From the NCBI GenBank assembly GCA_944380935.1, contig CALWJF010000040.1, positions 1-40,729 of the forward strand: a DNA stretch of 40,729 nt. The letters are read 5' to 3'. The notes beneath the pieces were generated by a model. That model did no database searches. It was given only the letters and a program-made list of their open reading frames with translations, and was not told the DNA's origin. The stretch's first letter is position 1. Each line of letters begins with the position of its first letter. Both the position numbers and the translations under genes were made by a program. Shown here one piece after another: positions 10,401 through 16,980 of this stretch. Source of the DNA: an uncultured Clostridia bacterium. Its GTDB lineage: Bacteria > Bacillota > Clostridia > Oscillospirales > QAMX01.

Positions 10401-10534
10401 TCTCCCGGAGCTCCAGATACCGCACCAACCTCTAAATACGCATAATCAAAAGGCTCTGCAGCAAAAGCCGTAGTCGGCAACAGGGAACAAACCAGAGCAA
10501 CAATAAGGAGGATCGCGAAACATTTTCTTTTCAT
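7439..10534 (-). CDS. Large scaffold protein: two cohesin-like domains, Ig/MBG-like repeats, X-module and dockerin
   Basis: 1031 residues with a signal peptide (1-25, TTAFAAEP). Two cohesin-like domains lie at about 30-185 (GAPGEVVEIPIYLRG, FGFNISLDGL) and 186-315 (VTAGEEVTVTVSVNGGEYVG, LTYDTDKFEL). Five related repeats of about 80 residues follow, at 320-733, with a recurring YxGxxHG motif. Two MBG-like domains (KTYGDLDPELTY, KMFGDSDPEFTY) occupy about 734-887. An X-type module (890-965) precedes a C-terminal dockerin with two calcium loops (DVNKSGSVDLRD and DVNHDKQVNAAD). The N- and C-terminal parts resemble the 574-residue ORF product two genes upstream, which has one spacer repeat instead of about seven. 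Role by family: the cohesins bind dockerin partners and the dockerin plugs into another cohesin. No enzyme domain is visible. A spacing of 21 bp from the preceding gene supports one operon. Confidence 0.87.
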   Translation of the reverse strand: MKRKCFAILLIVALVCSLLPTTAFAAEPFDYAYLEVGAVSGAPGEVVEIPIYLRGIQTNDQCRGFGFNISLDGLTYADGNNSVTWGDITAGIDYKLLNTAMNLVNAITFATTGPFIESNGLLATIRCVINEGATEASFSLTNVTISGSDSTAFLNSSDGTKQGVDPNAVVYPDGSVVTVKQPADLSMNVAATPETVTAGEEVTVTVSVNGGEYVGAAGTLTYDTDKFELKTAPASGWDESTGKFTYYDVNQGGSTYPEDNTIGTFVFTAKAQTEEVTGAFTLSETYVEETWEGGTSTEVATPCTNNGSAVVTIALKEDLNVTLPEGWEDGIKSVVYNGEAHGFDAVTSTTPGATIRYGTAEGTYNLETVPEASATDVDTYNLYYQVSALGYTSKTGVLTLNITPAEITYTAKDYSGAYDELAHGITVTVTNPTDATITYSENQEGPFGETPITLTQPGSKTVWFKINGGANYNEVIDSRVITISDAEIEVTIEGNVEVTYDGAPHISGTVTSGPVPADVEILYSLGTPVAEASETFDEIPSFTDADTYTVYWQATKDYYTSKTGSYTFTINPATIEYTADGYSGVYDGNEHGATVAVTVPAEGAVVKYGTQDGVYDLDASPVYTQPTDGPQIIYYQIMADNYSTVTGSVTVEITSAAIVYTAGNYENVYDGQSHGISLNVTTEDVTVTYSTDGEHYTEEVPAYKDVVEGATVYFKLEKENYDTVKDQRTVTITAKDAAITADSLSKTYGDLDPELTYQTSGLISGEELVVESITRAEGEDVVEGGYAITIVLGENPNYNVTNNPGVFTINPKDVTLKIDSVEKMFGDSDPEFTYSFEPELVGDDDLQVELSREEGEAVNTYVISATYDTANANYNVTVEPGTLTILAATQEVEIIPDYVSGYSLVLVYTESNATYTYNGQAMYDVTSAGYAPGESASYSGKVYALVVAGTASAENVAASLTPVADTLDCSDLDVNKSGSVDLRDAVAVVAVYNANETYMNDWMAIVLEADVNHDKQVNAADFSLIKAEYLK

Positions 10535-10555
10535 GTTTTAGCTCCTTATAAAAAA

Positions 10556-12487
10556 CTACTTAGCTTCAACGACATTTCCCGCAAGCGTGTCCATAATCAG
10601 CATTGCGTCCAGATAATTGACAATATCGTCGCCGTCATAATCAGCGACTTCTTTTTGTTCATCGGTCAACTCAATACTGCCTGCCAACCAGTCCATGATC
10701 GTCATGGCATCCAGATAGGTCCAGCTTTCATCACCATCGACCGACTTTAGACGCCAAGTGGCGGTAAAGGTTACATTATCCGTAACAGTATACTCTTCAC
10801 CGGCTTCGTAATGCTCTCCGTCACTGCACTCCCAACCGGTAAACGCATATACCCAGTTCTGATCATTGGTACGGGTGGGTTCTTCCAGCACAAAGGTGGA
10901 GCCCGCTGCGACCATCTTATCATCCGGAAGCGCAACGATATCGCCAATCTGAACTTCCCCTTCTTCATACGCAACCGTGAAGGTTTCTTCCTGCGTGTCC
11001 GGCAGCGGACTGTCTTCCTCATCCCAGCCTTCGACTTCCCAGATCAACCGGACAGGATTGGAAGTATCCAACGCCCAGTTGCCGTTGTCGTACAAGCCAT
11101 TTTGAATTACAGTCCAGCTATTGGCATACGTAAACTGACTAGTATATGTAGTATTTCCGCAATAGCAGTTATCCACTGTGCCCGATCTGTAACCGATATC
11201 TGCACTGTAATATTCGCGGAAAAAGCCAAGTAACGAGTTCGAATAGCAGTTGCTTACCGTACTGTTCGAATTTGTCCAGCCAATAAAGCCGCCGCAACGG
11301 CTCGTGGCAGAAACCCTACCATCATCCGTATAGCAGTCGGAAACCGTACCCACATTACCGCCAATCAAACCGCCTGCAAAGTAGCGCGAATAACTCTGTG
11401 TAGTTAAATCATTGTTGACGTTGGAAGTCGATTTACTGGTCGTAACGGTACCAAAGTTTTGACCCGCGATACCGCCGGAATAGTTATAGCTGCATACGTT
11501 GGTTATATCCGCACTACAGCGGGTAATCATCCCTCCTGCAGCATTGGTACCGGTGATACCGCCGGCAGGCGCACCTTTGGTGCTAGTACTGTCAGCAACA
11601 ATACCATAGCCGCTTACATGGACAAAATCGATCAACCCGCGGTTTTCACCGCAGACGACGCCCACATAGGCACTACCGGCAATACCGTTTTCCTGGATAT
11701 ACAAGTTCTGAATGGTCCCTTCATTGATTGCGAACAGGCCCACATAGGTACCTTCCCAGTCCGCTACCAAACCGCTGATGGTATGGCCGTTTCCGTAGAA
11801 ATAACCAGTAAAAGGAACATCGGCGCTATCCGTCCAGCCAAGCGGTTCCCAGTTGGACGAAGTAATCGTAATATCATTTGCCAAATAGTACTTTGCGGTC
11901 AGGTCATTGGCAACAGCCATTAACTCTTCTTCGTTATGAATGGCAATCCAGCCTTCATATTCACTATCGCCACCCGGCGTCGGCTCTACAGGCGTATTGA
12001 CTCCCGTACCAACCGTTACGGTATAAATCAGATAACCGTTTGCCACGCCGTATGTACCGCTATGAATCTGGCCAGGATTTACCTGTGTCTGCGCAGTATA
12101 CAAAATTCTGACAGTGGAAGTACCATCTGCCAAACCTGTAAATGTAACCTGCAGTTCAGATCCGACAGCCCGGACCGATACATCCACTACATCCGGATCG
12201 CTGTTGCGGTCAACCACAGGGGGAAGATAACCGTAATCCACGCCATCTGCAAGACCATAGCTGGTGTAATACGTTAAAGCACCCTGATCGGAAACCGTAC
12301 CGTCTACATCAAGCGTGACCTCACCGTAGCAGGTTGCAGCATTATTGCCGGACACCGTCGGATATTTACTTCCTACGGTGAGAGCAGATTCTACCACCTC
12401 GTTTGCGGCCGCAGCCGTAACTGCCATACAGCTAAGCACCAAACAAGCTGCCAACAATACAGAAAGGAACTTATTTATGCCTTTCAT
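10556..12487 (-). CDS. Secreted GLUG-repeat protein with InlB-type repeat and C-terminal dockerin
   Basis: 643 residues. The signal peptide covers about 1-28 (AVTAAAANE). An uncharacterised beta-rich region (29-160) precedes a right-handed, GLUG-type repeat region at about 195-430. Its repeated elements include NEGTIQNLYIQ, AGGITGTN, SGGIAGQNFGTV, AGGLIGGNVGTVSDCY and CGGFIGW. One InlB-type repeat lies at about 503-580 (AFTGWEC, VTFTATW). The C-terminus (581-640) is a dockerin whose two halves share a motif (YLDAMTIMDWLAG and YLDAMLIMDTLAG). The first loop has Ser at calcium position 1; the second is canonical (DYDGDDIVNYLD). GLUG regions occur in adhesins and IgA-peptidase-like proteins; no protease motif is visible here. 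It probably attaches through its dockerin to a cohesin of the same operon. Confidence 0.85.
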   Translation of the reverse strand: MKGINKFLSVLLAACLVLSCMAVTAAAANEVVESALTVGSKYPTVSGNNAATCYGEVTLDVDGTVSDQGALTYYTSYGLADGVDYGYLPPVVDRNSDPDVVDVSVRAVGSELQVTFTGLADGTSTVRILYTAQTQVNPGQIHSGTYGVANGYLIYTVTVGTGVNTPVEPTPGGDSEYEGWIAIHNEEELMAVANDLTAKYYLANDITITSSNWEPLGWTDSADVPFTGYFYGNGHTISGLVADWEGTYVGLFAINEGTIQNLYIQENGIAGSAYVGVVCGENRGLIDFVHVSGYGIVADSTSTKGAPAGGITGTNAAGGMITRCSADITNVCSYNYSGGIAGQNFGTVTTSKSTSNVNNDLTTQSYSRYFAGGLIGGNVGTVSDCYTDDGRVSATSRCGGFIGWTNSNSTVSNCYSNSLLGFFREYYSADIGYRSGTVDNCYCGNTTYTSQFTYANSWTVIQNGLYDNGNWALDTSNPVRLIWEVEGWDEEDSPLPDTQEETFTVAYEEGEVQIGDIVALPDDKMVAAGSTFVLEEPTRTNDQNWVYAFTGWECSDGEHYEAGEEYTVTDNVTFTATWRLKSVDGDESWTYLDAMTIMDWLAGSIELTDEQKEVADYDGDDIVNYLDAMLIMDTLAGNVVEAK

Positions 12488-12508
12488 ATTTTCTCAATTC
12501 CTCCTAAA

Positions 12509-12547
12509 ATAAATCAGGCGTTGATAAGATAAATCAGGCGTTATAAG
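12509..12547. repeat. Short tandem duplication spanning a stop codon
   Basis: The segment ATAAATCAGGCGTT followed by (G)ATAAG occurs twice in tandem, with a one-base difference. The copy closer to the gene contains the stop codon of the 12534-14180 gene. It looks like a recent slippage duplication in the intergenic gap. Confidence 0.6.
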
Positions 12548-14180
12548 ACGCATCATTTAAAATCTGGCTTACATCGCTCATCGTGACAGATTTATCGTGA
12601 TTCACATCTGCACGCAAAACCAACGCCATTTGAGAAGCGACCATATAATTGTTATCTGTATTATAGACACAAACAACAGCCGAGACATCGCGGAGGTCAA
12701 CTGAACCACTTGCATTTACGTCGCACGAATAATTAATTTTATTGGGTGTTCCAGTAGTCAGGTAGTCGATTTTATCAGCATTGCCTTGGCCCTTTACAAC
12801 CCAGGCATAAACATAGCTATACGATTCGCCATCCTTGGTATAACCTGCATTGCTGACATCCAGCATTGCATTTCCGTCATAGGAATACGTTACTTTATCA
12901 CTATTGGTATACACCAGAACCAGCGAATAGCCGGCGACATACTCATTCGTTTCCACAACATACTGCGGCTCATTGATGATAACCTTTGCAGAACCATAGG
13001 CAGGCTCATAGCCTTTCAGCGTTGCGCGGAAATATACAGTATACTCGCCAATCTCATCATAGGTCGGGGACGCATCCAGCGTATATGCACCCTCTGCATC
13101 CCGGTACTTAACAACTGCACCAGGCAGGTTTGCCGTAGCAGTTACGCCATAAGCATTCCCGTCATAATTCTTTTCTACATCTTCCGCCGAAACGGTCAGT
13201 TCACCCTTTTTCAACGCTATCACAACTGCGGCAGGATCGCTGACTTTGCAGGGCTCAGAGTTCCCTTCAAGCGATGACAACGCAGTTTCAACACGCGCTT
13301 CATTCAAAGTGAAGTATCCAGTCACTTCGGTTTCCTGGGCGAGTGCCTTAAAGGTATATGTAGCAATTACAGTTCCGTCCGGAGCATTATAATTTAAATA
13401 GACATGTTTGAATGTGTCGCCCGACTGGATTACATCATTGGGTTTAGAAACCAGTTCGAATTTATCGGACTCATAGCTAAGGCTATATTCCGCACCGACA
13501 AACACATCGCCGTTAACGGTAACCGTAACATCAAAGGTATCATCCATCTCAACCTTTGTTTCCGTCGCAGCGACCGTTACTGTGAATTCTGCGCTTTCAG
13601 GAATAAAAATGCCGCCGGTATACTCGCCGTCCGGCCCTATCGGATAAACAACTGCATCCGTATCCAAATTGGCTCTGGTACCATCCGTGCTGTTGAGGAA
13701 AATTGAAGAAGTCTGGCTCATGCTGATACCGGACAGCTGTATGCCTGCGGCACGGCCCTGCGGAATTTCCTCTATGACAGTGCAAACCACATCAAACAAT
13801 TTTCCGTTTTCAAGTATACCGGTTTCGGGATTTGTCGCGAAAAGCGGATTCATCATATCAACCGTCATATCTGCCTTATTGAAGCCACCCGACCAGGTTC
13901 CAATTGGATCCACAAACTCTATGTCGGTTACTTCCACATAGTCGTTTATAACGCCGATATTAATATGGAATCCGCTTAAGTATGCATCCGTTTCCAAACC
14001 AGCCAGGGAAACCGGAATACGTACTTCATCTCCCACCTCAAGGCTGGGAGGTAGAGTCGCGCTGCCAACTTCTAGGTGCGCATAATCGGGCGGCGTGACG
14101 GCCAACGCCGGAACAATCATTACAGAACAAGCCATAATGAAAATAAACAGCGTTGCAAAAACATTTTTGATACGTTTCAT
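12534..14180 (-). CDS. Scaffold protein: two cohesin-like domains, one Ig-like repeat, X-module and dockerin
   Basis: I chose ATG 14180 because AAAAGGAGAATGGCAA precedes it directly; the frame can extend to 14258, but that would overlap the upstream gene. The product has 548 residues. A signal peptide (MKRIKNVFATLFIF to about PALAV) is followed by two cohesin-like domains. The first has VGDEVRIPVSLAGLE and FLNSTDGTRANLD; the second has VEMDDTFDVTVTVNGDVFVG and LSYESDKFEL. One Ig-like repeat (NYDGNAYGVTATANLPGAVV) follows, then an X-type module (YVAGYSLVLVYTNSD) and a dockerin with loops DVNASGSVDLRD and DVNHDKSVTMSD. It is a shorter paralogue of the 1031-residue protein: FLNS(S/T)DGT in cohesin 1 and the X-dockerin tail are near-identical. 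It is likely an adaptor bridging a dockerin partner to another cohesin. Enzyme motifs are absent. Confidence 0.86.
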   Translation of the reverse strand: MKRIKNVFATLFIFIMACSVMIVPALAVTPPDYAHLEVGSATLPPSLEVGDEVRIPVSLAGLETDAYLSGFHINIGVINDYVEVTDIEFVDPIGTWSGGFNKADMTVDMMNPLFATNPETGILENGKLFDVVCTVIEEIPQGRAAGIQLSGISMSQTSSIFLNSTDGTRANLDTDAVVYPIGPDGEYTGGIFIPESAEFTVTVAATETKVEMDDTFDVTVTVNGDVFVGAEYSLSYESDKFELVSKPNDVIQSGDTFKHVYLNYNAPDGTVIATYTFKALAQETEVTGYFTLNEARVETALSSLEGNSEPCKVSDPAAVVIALKKGELTVSAEDVEKNYDGNAYGVTATANLPGAVVKYRDAEGAYTLDASPTYDEIGEYTVYFRATLKGYEPAYGSAKVIINEPQYVVETNEYVAGYSLVLVYTNSDKVTYSYDGNAMLDVSNAGYTKDGESYSYVYAWVVKGQGNADKIDYLTTGTPNKINYSCDVNASGSVDLRDVSAVVCVYNTDNNYMVASQMALVLRADVNHDKSVTMSDVSQILNDASYNA

Positions 14181-14235
14181 TTGCCATTCTCCTTTTTTAA
14201 TTTGATTTATATTGATTATTTGCGAACGAAAAGAT

Positions 14236-15219
14236 TTAAATAGTGATAATGCCCGCAAGCGAATCCATGATGGCTAGAGCATCTAGATAATCAACTCTGC
14301 CATCCGGAACAACATCTGCCGCCCGGAGCTGAGCATCTGTAAATTCAATATTTCCGCTTAAATAATCCATAATCATCATTGCATCCACATAAGTGAACAC
14401 ATCGTCACCATCGACTGTGGTATCTTCAATAATTATAGAACCATCATCCGAAGGTTCTTCCGCTTGATAGATAAGATAAATTGTCTGTCTTGGCTGTATA
14501 TTCGTTGTGCTGCTTGAAAAATCGTAGAAGATGTCATAAGTCGGTGTTATACTAGCTTGATCCTTGCACCAACCAATCCATTCATAACCATCTTCAATTT
14601 CCAACCCTTTTTCCTGTAAAACTGTCGGGTAGAAATCTTTGACTTTTATAAAACAGTTTTGGGTATGATTATGATATTTACTGGTTTCACTTGTGCAATC
14701 CATTTTTAAAGTAAGCGAACTTTCCGAGTATGTAAGCGTCGTTCCCTCATAGTCTACATATGCAACTACAAAATAGACAATAACGTCGCCCTCTTCCTCT
14801 CCCGGATCCGGATCTGGCGTTGGTTCTGTGTCAGAACCAGGAGGCGTTGTTTCCGAAGGTTCGTATCCATTTACCCAATACGTAATCGTTGCAATACTGG
14901 AATTATTGGAAAAATACACTGTCCTTCCTACTTGTCCGTCACTTACAGGAAAATACCAGTTTCCCACCACTTTATCTACTCTTCCAACTGTTGCCGTGGT
15001 AAATTCGCTAAGTTCCTTAATCATATACGGTTCTGACTGTATTCCCTGCGTACCCTTCTGTACAGTATCTGTCCCAATTTCATACGTCTTATAATTCGTG
15101 AGATCAAAAACACGAATATGTACTGTAATGGTATCCGATGCAGAAGTCACTACGTTGAACGACAAAACCATTGCTACGACAAGAAAAATAATGAAAATTT
15201 TTTTAATGTTCTGTTTCAT
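14236..15219 (-). CDS. Secreted protein with C-terminal dockerin
   Basis: The start is ATG 15219, preceded by AAGAAAGGAGAAAGCA; an in-frame ATG at 15240 lies upstream of that ribosome-binding site and is rejected. The product has 327 residues: signal peptide about 1-27 (VVTSASD); a first domain to about 118; a Pro/Thr/Asp/Glu-rich linker (about 120-143); a second domain (about 145-252) with EDGYEWIGWC, reminiscent of InlB/MucBP-like folds; and a dockerin (about 265-325). The dockerin halves are YVDAMMIMDYLSG and YLDALAIMDSLAG, matching the GLUG protein's dockerin class rather than that of the two scaffold proteins. It is the first gene of the operon. The function of the two N-terminal domains is not recognised. 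The dockerin makes it a predicted client of the cohesins encoded downstream. Confidence 0.8.
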   Translation of the reverse strand: MKQNIKKIFIIFLVVAMVLSFNVVTSASDTITVHIRVFDLTNYKTYEIGTDTVQKGTQGIQSEPYMIKELSEFTTATVGRVDKVVGNWYFPVSDGQVGRTVYFSNNSSIATITYWVNGYEPSETTPPGSDTEPTPDPDPGEEEGDVIVYFVVAYVDYEGTTLTYSESSLTLKMDCTSETSKYHNHTQNCFIKVKDFYPTVLQEKGLEIEDGYEWIGWCKDQASITPTYDIFYDFSSSTTNIQPRQTIYLIYQAEEPSDDGSIIIEDTTVDGDDVFTYVDAMMIMDYLSGNIEFTDAQLRAADVVPDGRVDYLDALAIMDSLAGIITI

Positions 15220-15371
15220 TGCTTTCTCCTTTCTTGTCAAATTATTGCGACACTGCTGTACCTGCCGCCAGGAACATTTACATTTCCCGTTATATCACCT
15301 CCAAAATTACAAAATCAACATTTCGTCAATTAACTTAACGAATTTCATATATTTAGTTTATACTTTTCTTT

Positions 15372-15400
15372 ATTATACTATATATCTCCATAACAATCAA
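15372..15400 (-). promoter_or_regulatory. Promoter of the cohesin/dockerin operon
   Basis: On the minus strand TTGATT (15400-15395) is 17 bp from a perfect TATAAT (15377-15372). The predicted start near 15365 gives a leader of about 145 nt before the first gene at 15219. The leader holds a GGAGGTGAT box (15302-15294) and an 11-codon ORF (15277-15242), but their spacing is too long for efficient initiation. Confidence 0.75.
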
Positions 15401-15598
15401 GTCTTAATATACTTTTTAAGTAGTTAAATCCTACCACGATTTTTTATTGAACAGCCTTTCCTCTGTTTGCCTATTCTGCCCGCCAGCGAATATTATGGCA
15501 AAGAATCCCTGCCACATAAAATCCAACTTCCAATACGTCGCAATTCGCAGTTTCTTCTTACAAAATTATCCTAATAAATATCAAAAAAGGAATGTCCT

Positions 15599-15639
15599 AT
15601 TATAGGATAAGGGGCGAAACCCGCCCCTTATCCTATAAT
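15599..15639. repeat. 18-bp perfect inverted repeat in the intergenic region
   Basis: Positions 15599-15616 (ATTATAGGATAAGGGGCG) and 15622-15639 are exact reverse complements around a 5-nt loop. No U-run follows directly on either strand; on the minus strand a T6 run comes about 8 nt later. It could be a back-up terminator, an operator or a remnant of a small mobile element. Apart from this, the AKR terminator and the operon promoter, I see nothing in the intergenic stretch 15220-15790. Confidence 0.7.
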
Positions 15640-15685
15640 GGAAATTTATCTCGGTTTTATTTTACAAATATAAATCGGCGTAAAC

Positions 15686-15721
15686 AAAACCACCCGAACT
15701 TTTGGATATCCGGGTGGTTTT
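15686..15721 (-). terminator. Terminator downstream of the aldo/keto reductase gene
   Basis: An 11-bp perfect stem (AAAACCACCCG / CGGGTGGTTTT) with a 14-nt loop lies 70 bp past the reductase stop. On the minus strand it is followed by TTTTGTTT. The other strand also has a T-run after it, so it may be bidirectional. Confidence 0.8.
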
Positions 15722-15790
15722 GCATAATTTTTTACTACATAATAATTGAATTAAAATTGTTCCACTAAAAGCATGGTATTCTATCGATCC

Positions 15791-16921
15791 TTATAATGCG
15801 CCAAGTTCTTCTGCTAAAGCCGCAAGTCCATCGCGAATGGCGAGGCCCTGCGGACATTTTGCTTCACAAGCGCCACATTTCTGACAGGCAGAAGCAAATT
15901 CTCCTTCTTTCAAATTGGAGAGACCCCACTTCACACTTCCGGCATTATTATACATACCGTATTCATTCCATATTGCAAAGTTGCGCGGAATATTGACGCC
16001 AAACGGACACGGCATACAATATTCGCAACCTGTGCAACCGATACGTACACTGGCGCGAATCTTTTCCACTGTGCTGGATATGATCGCTCGTTCTTCTTCG
16101 GAAAGCGGCCTATAGTTCTCAAACGTCGCAATATTATCTTCCATCTGCTCCATGGTTGACATTCCGCTAAGCACAACCGCAACAGAGGGTTGTTCTGCAA
16201 CCCATCGGACAGCCCAAGAAGCCAAACTTTTATCCGGCGCCGCTTCCTTCATGGCCTGTGCGGCATTTACATTAAAGTTAGCCAGCGATCCACCCTTAAT
16301 CGGTTCCATGATGATTAGCGGAACACCTCGATCACGGGCAAGCTGTGCTCCGCGCACACCTGCTTGAATTTGCGCATCCATATAATTAAGCTGAATCTGG
16401 CAGAAATCCCAGTCACGGTAATTCAGGATATATGCAAAGTCGTCATATGAACCATGGAAAGAGAAACCAAGGTGTCGGATCTTTCCTTCCAGTTTTTCCT
16501 GGATCAGATAATCCAGCAGCCCCAAATCTACCGCTTTTTGGAATCCCGCCCGATTGATTCCATGTAATAAATAGAAATCAAAATACTCAGTCTGGAGTCT
16601 TTCCAGTTGTTCATGATAAATACGTACGCCAGTTGCCGTATCGTCGATCATACCCATTGGGAGCTTTGTTGCCAATTTAAAACTTGAACGCGGATATTTC
16701 TTCAATGCATTCCCAAGAAAAAGCTCACTATTCCCGCCTATGTACCGATATGCTGTATCGAAATAATTGACACCGGCAGCCATCGCACGCTCAATCATTG
16801 CTTCTGCAGTCGTAACATCGATTTCATTAGGGTTTCCACCCGGTACCAGAGGCAAACGCATACAGCCAAAACCAAGCAAGGATACAGGCCCTTCGTTTTT
16901 TACAAGTTTACGGTATTCCAT
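15791..16921 (-). CDS. Aldo/keto reductase with C-terminal 4Fe-4S ferredoxin-type domain
   Basis: 376 residues. The N-terminal (beta/alpha)8 barrel shows aldo/keto reductase marks: FGCMRLPL near the start, NYFDTAYRY with the catalytic Asp and Tyr, Lys in KLATKLPMG, and His in FYLLHGIN. The C-terminal 100 residues carry two cysteine clusters, CTGCEYCMPCPFGV and CQKCGACEAKCPQG, typical of ferredoxin-like 4Fe-4S binding. This is the architecture of the clostridial family of predicted oxidoreductases (COG1453 type). The barrel would use NAD(P)H and the clusters could pass electrons; substrates of this family are generally not established. The AAGGAG site lies 10 nt before ATG 16921. A TTGTGA-N17-TATAAT promoter overlaps the end of spoIID. 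Confidence 0.93.
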   Translation of the reverse strand: MEYRKLVKNEGPVSLLGFGCMRLPLVPGGNPNEIDVTTAEAMIERAMAAGVNYFDTAYRYIGGNSELFLGNALKKYPRSSFKLATKLPMGMIDDTATGVRIYHEQLERLQTEYFDFYLLHGINRAGFQKAVDLGLLDYLIQEKLEGKIRHLGFSFHGSYDDFAYILNYRDWDFCQIQLNYMDAQIQAGVRGAQLARDRGVPLIIMEPIKGGSLANFNVNAAQAMKEAAPDKSLASWAVRWVAEQPSVAVVLSGMSTMEQMEDNIATFENYRPLSEEERAIISSTVEKIRASVRIGCTGCEYCMPCPFGVNIPRNFAIWNEYGMYNNAGSVKWGLSNLKEGEFASACQKCGACEAKCPQGLAIRDGLAALAEELGAL

Positions 16922-16951
16922 AGCAGTCGACTCCTTTGTAGTATTTTAAGT

Positions 16952-16980
16952 ATTATATCACATTTCTTTTTGGATCACAA
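16952..16980 (-). promoter_or_regulatory. Promoter of the aldo/keto reductase gene inside the end of spoIID
   Basis: On the minus strand TTGTGA (16980-16975) is 17 bp from a perfect TATAAT (16957-16952). The -35 box lies in the last codons of spoIID, so the reductase need not depend on sporulation transcription. Confidence 0.6.

Noticed and set aside
5789..15219. Cellulosome with plant-fibre enzymes
   Set aside because: No glycoside hydrolase, carbohydrate-binding or esterase motif is visible in any of the five proteins. The GH10-like gene at 33.6 kb lacks both signal peptide and dockerin, so it cannot be a client.
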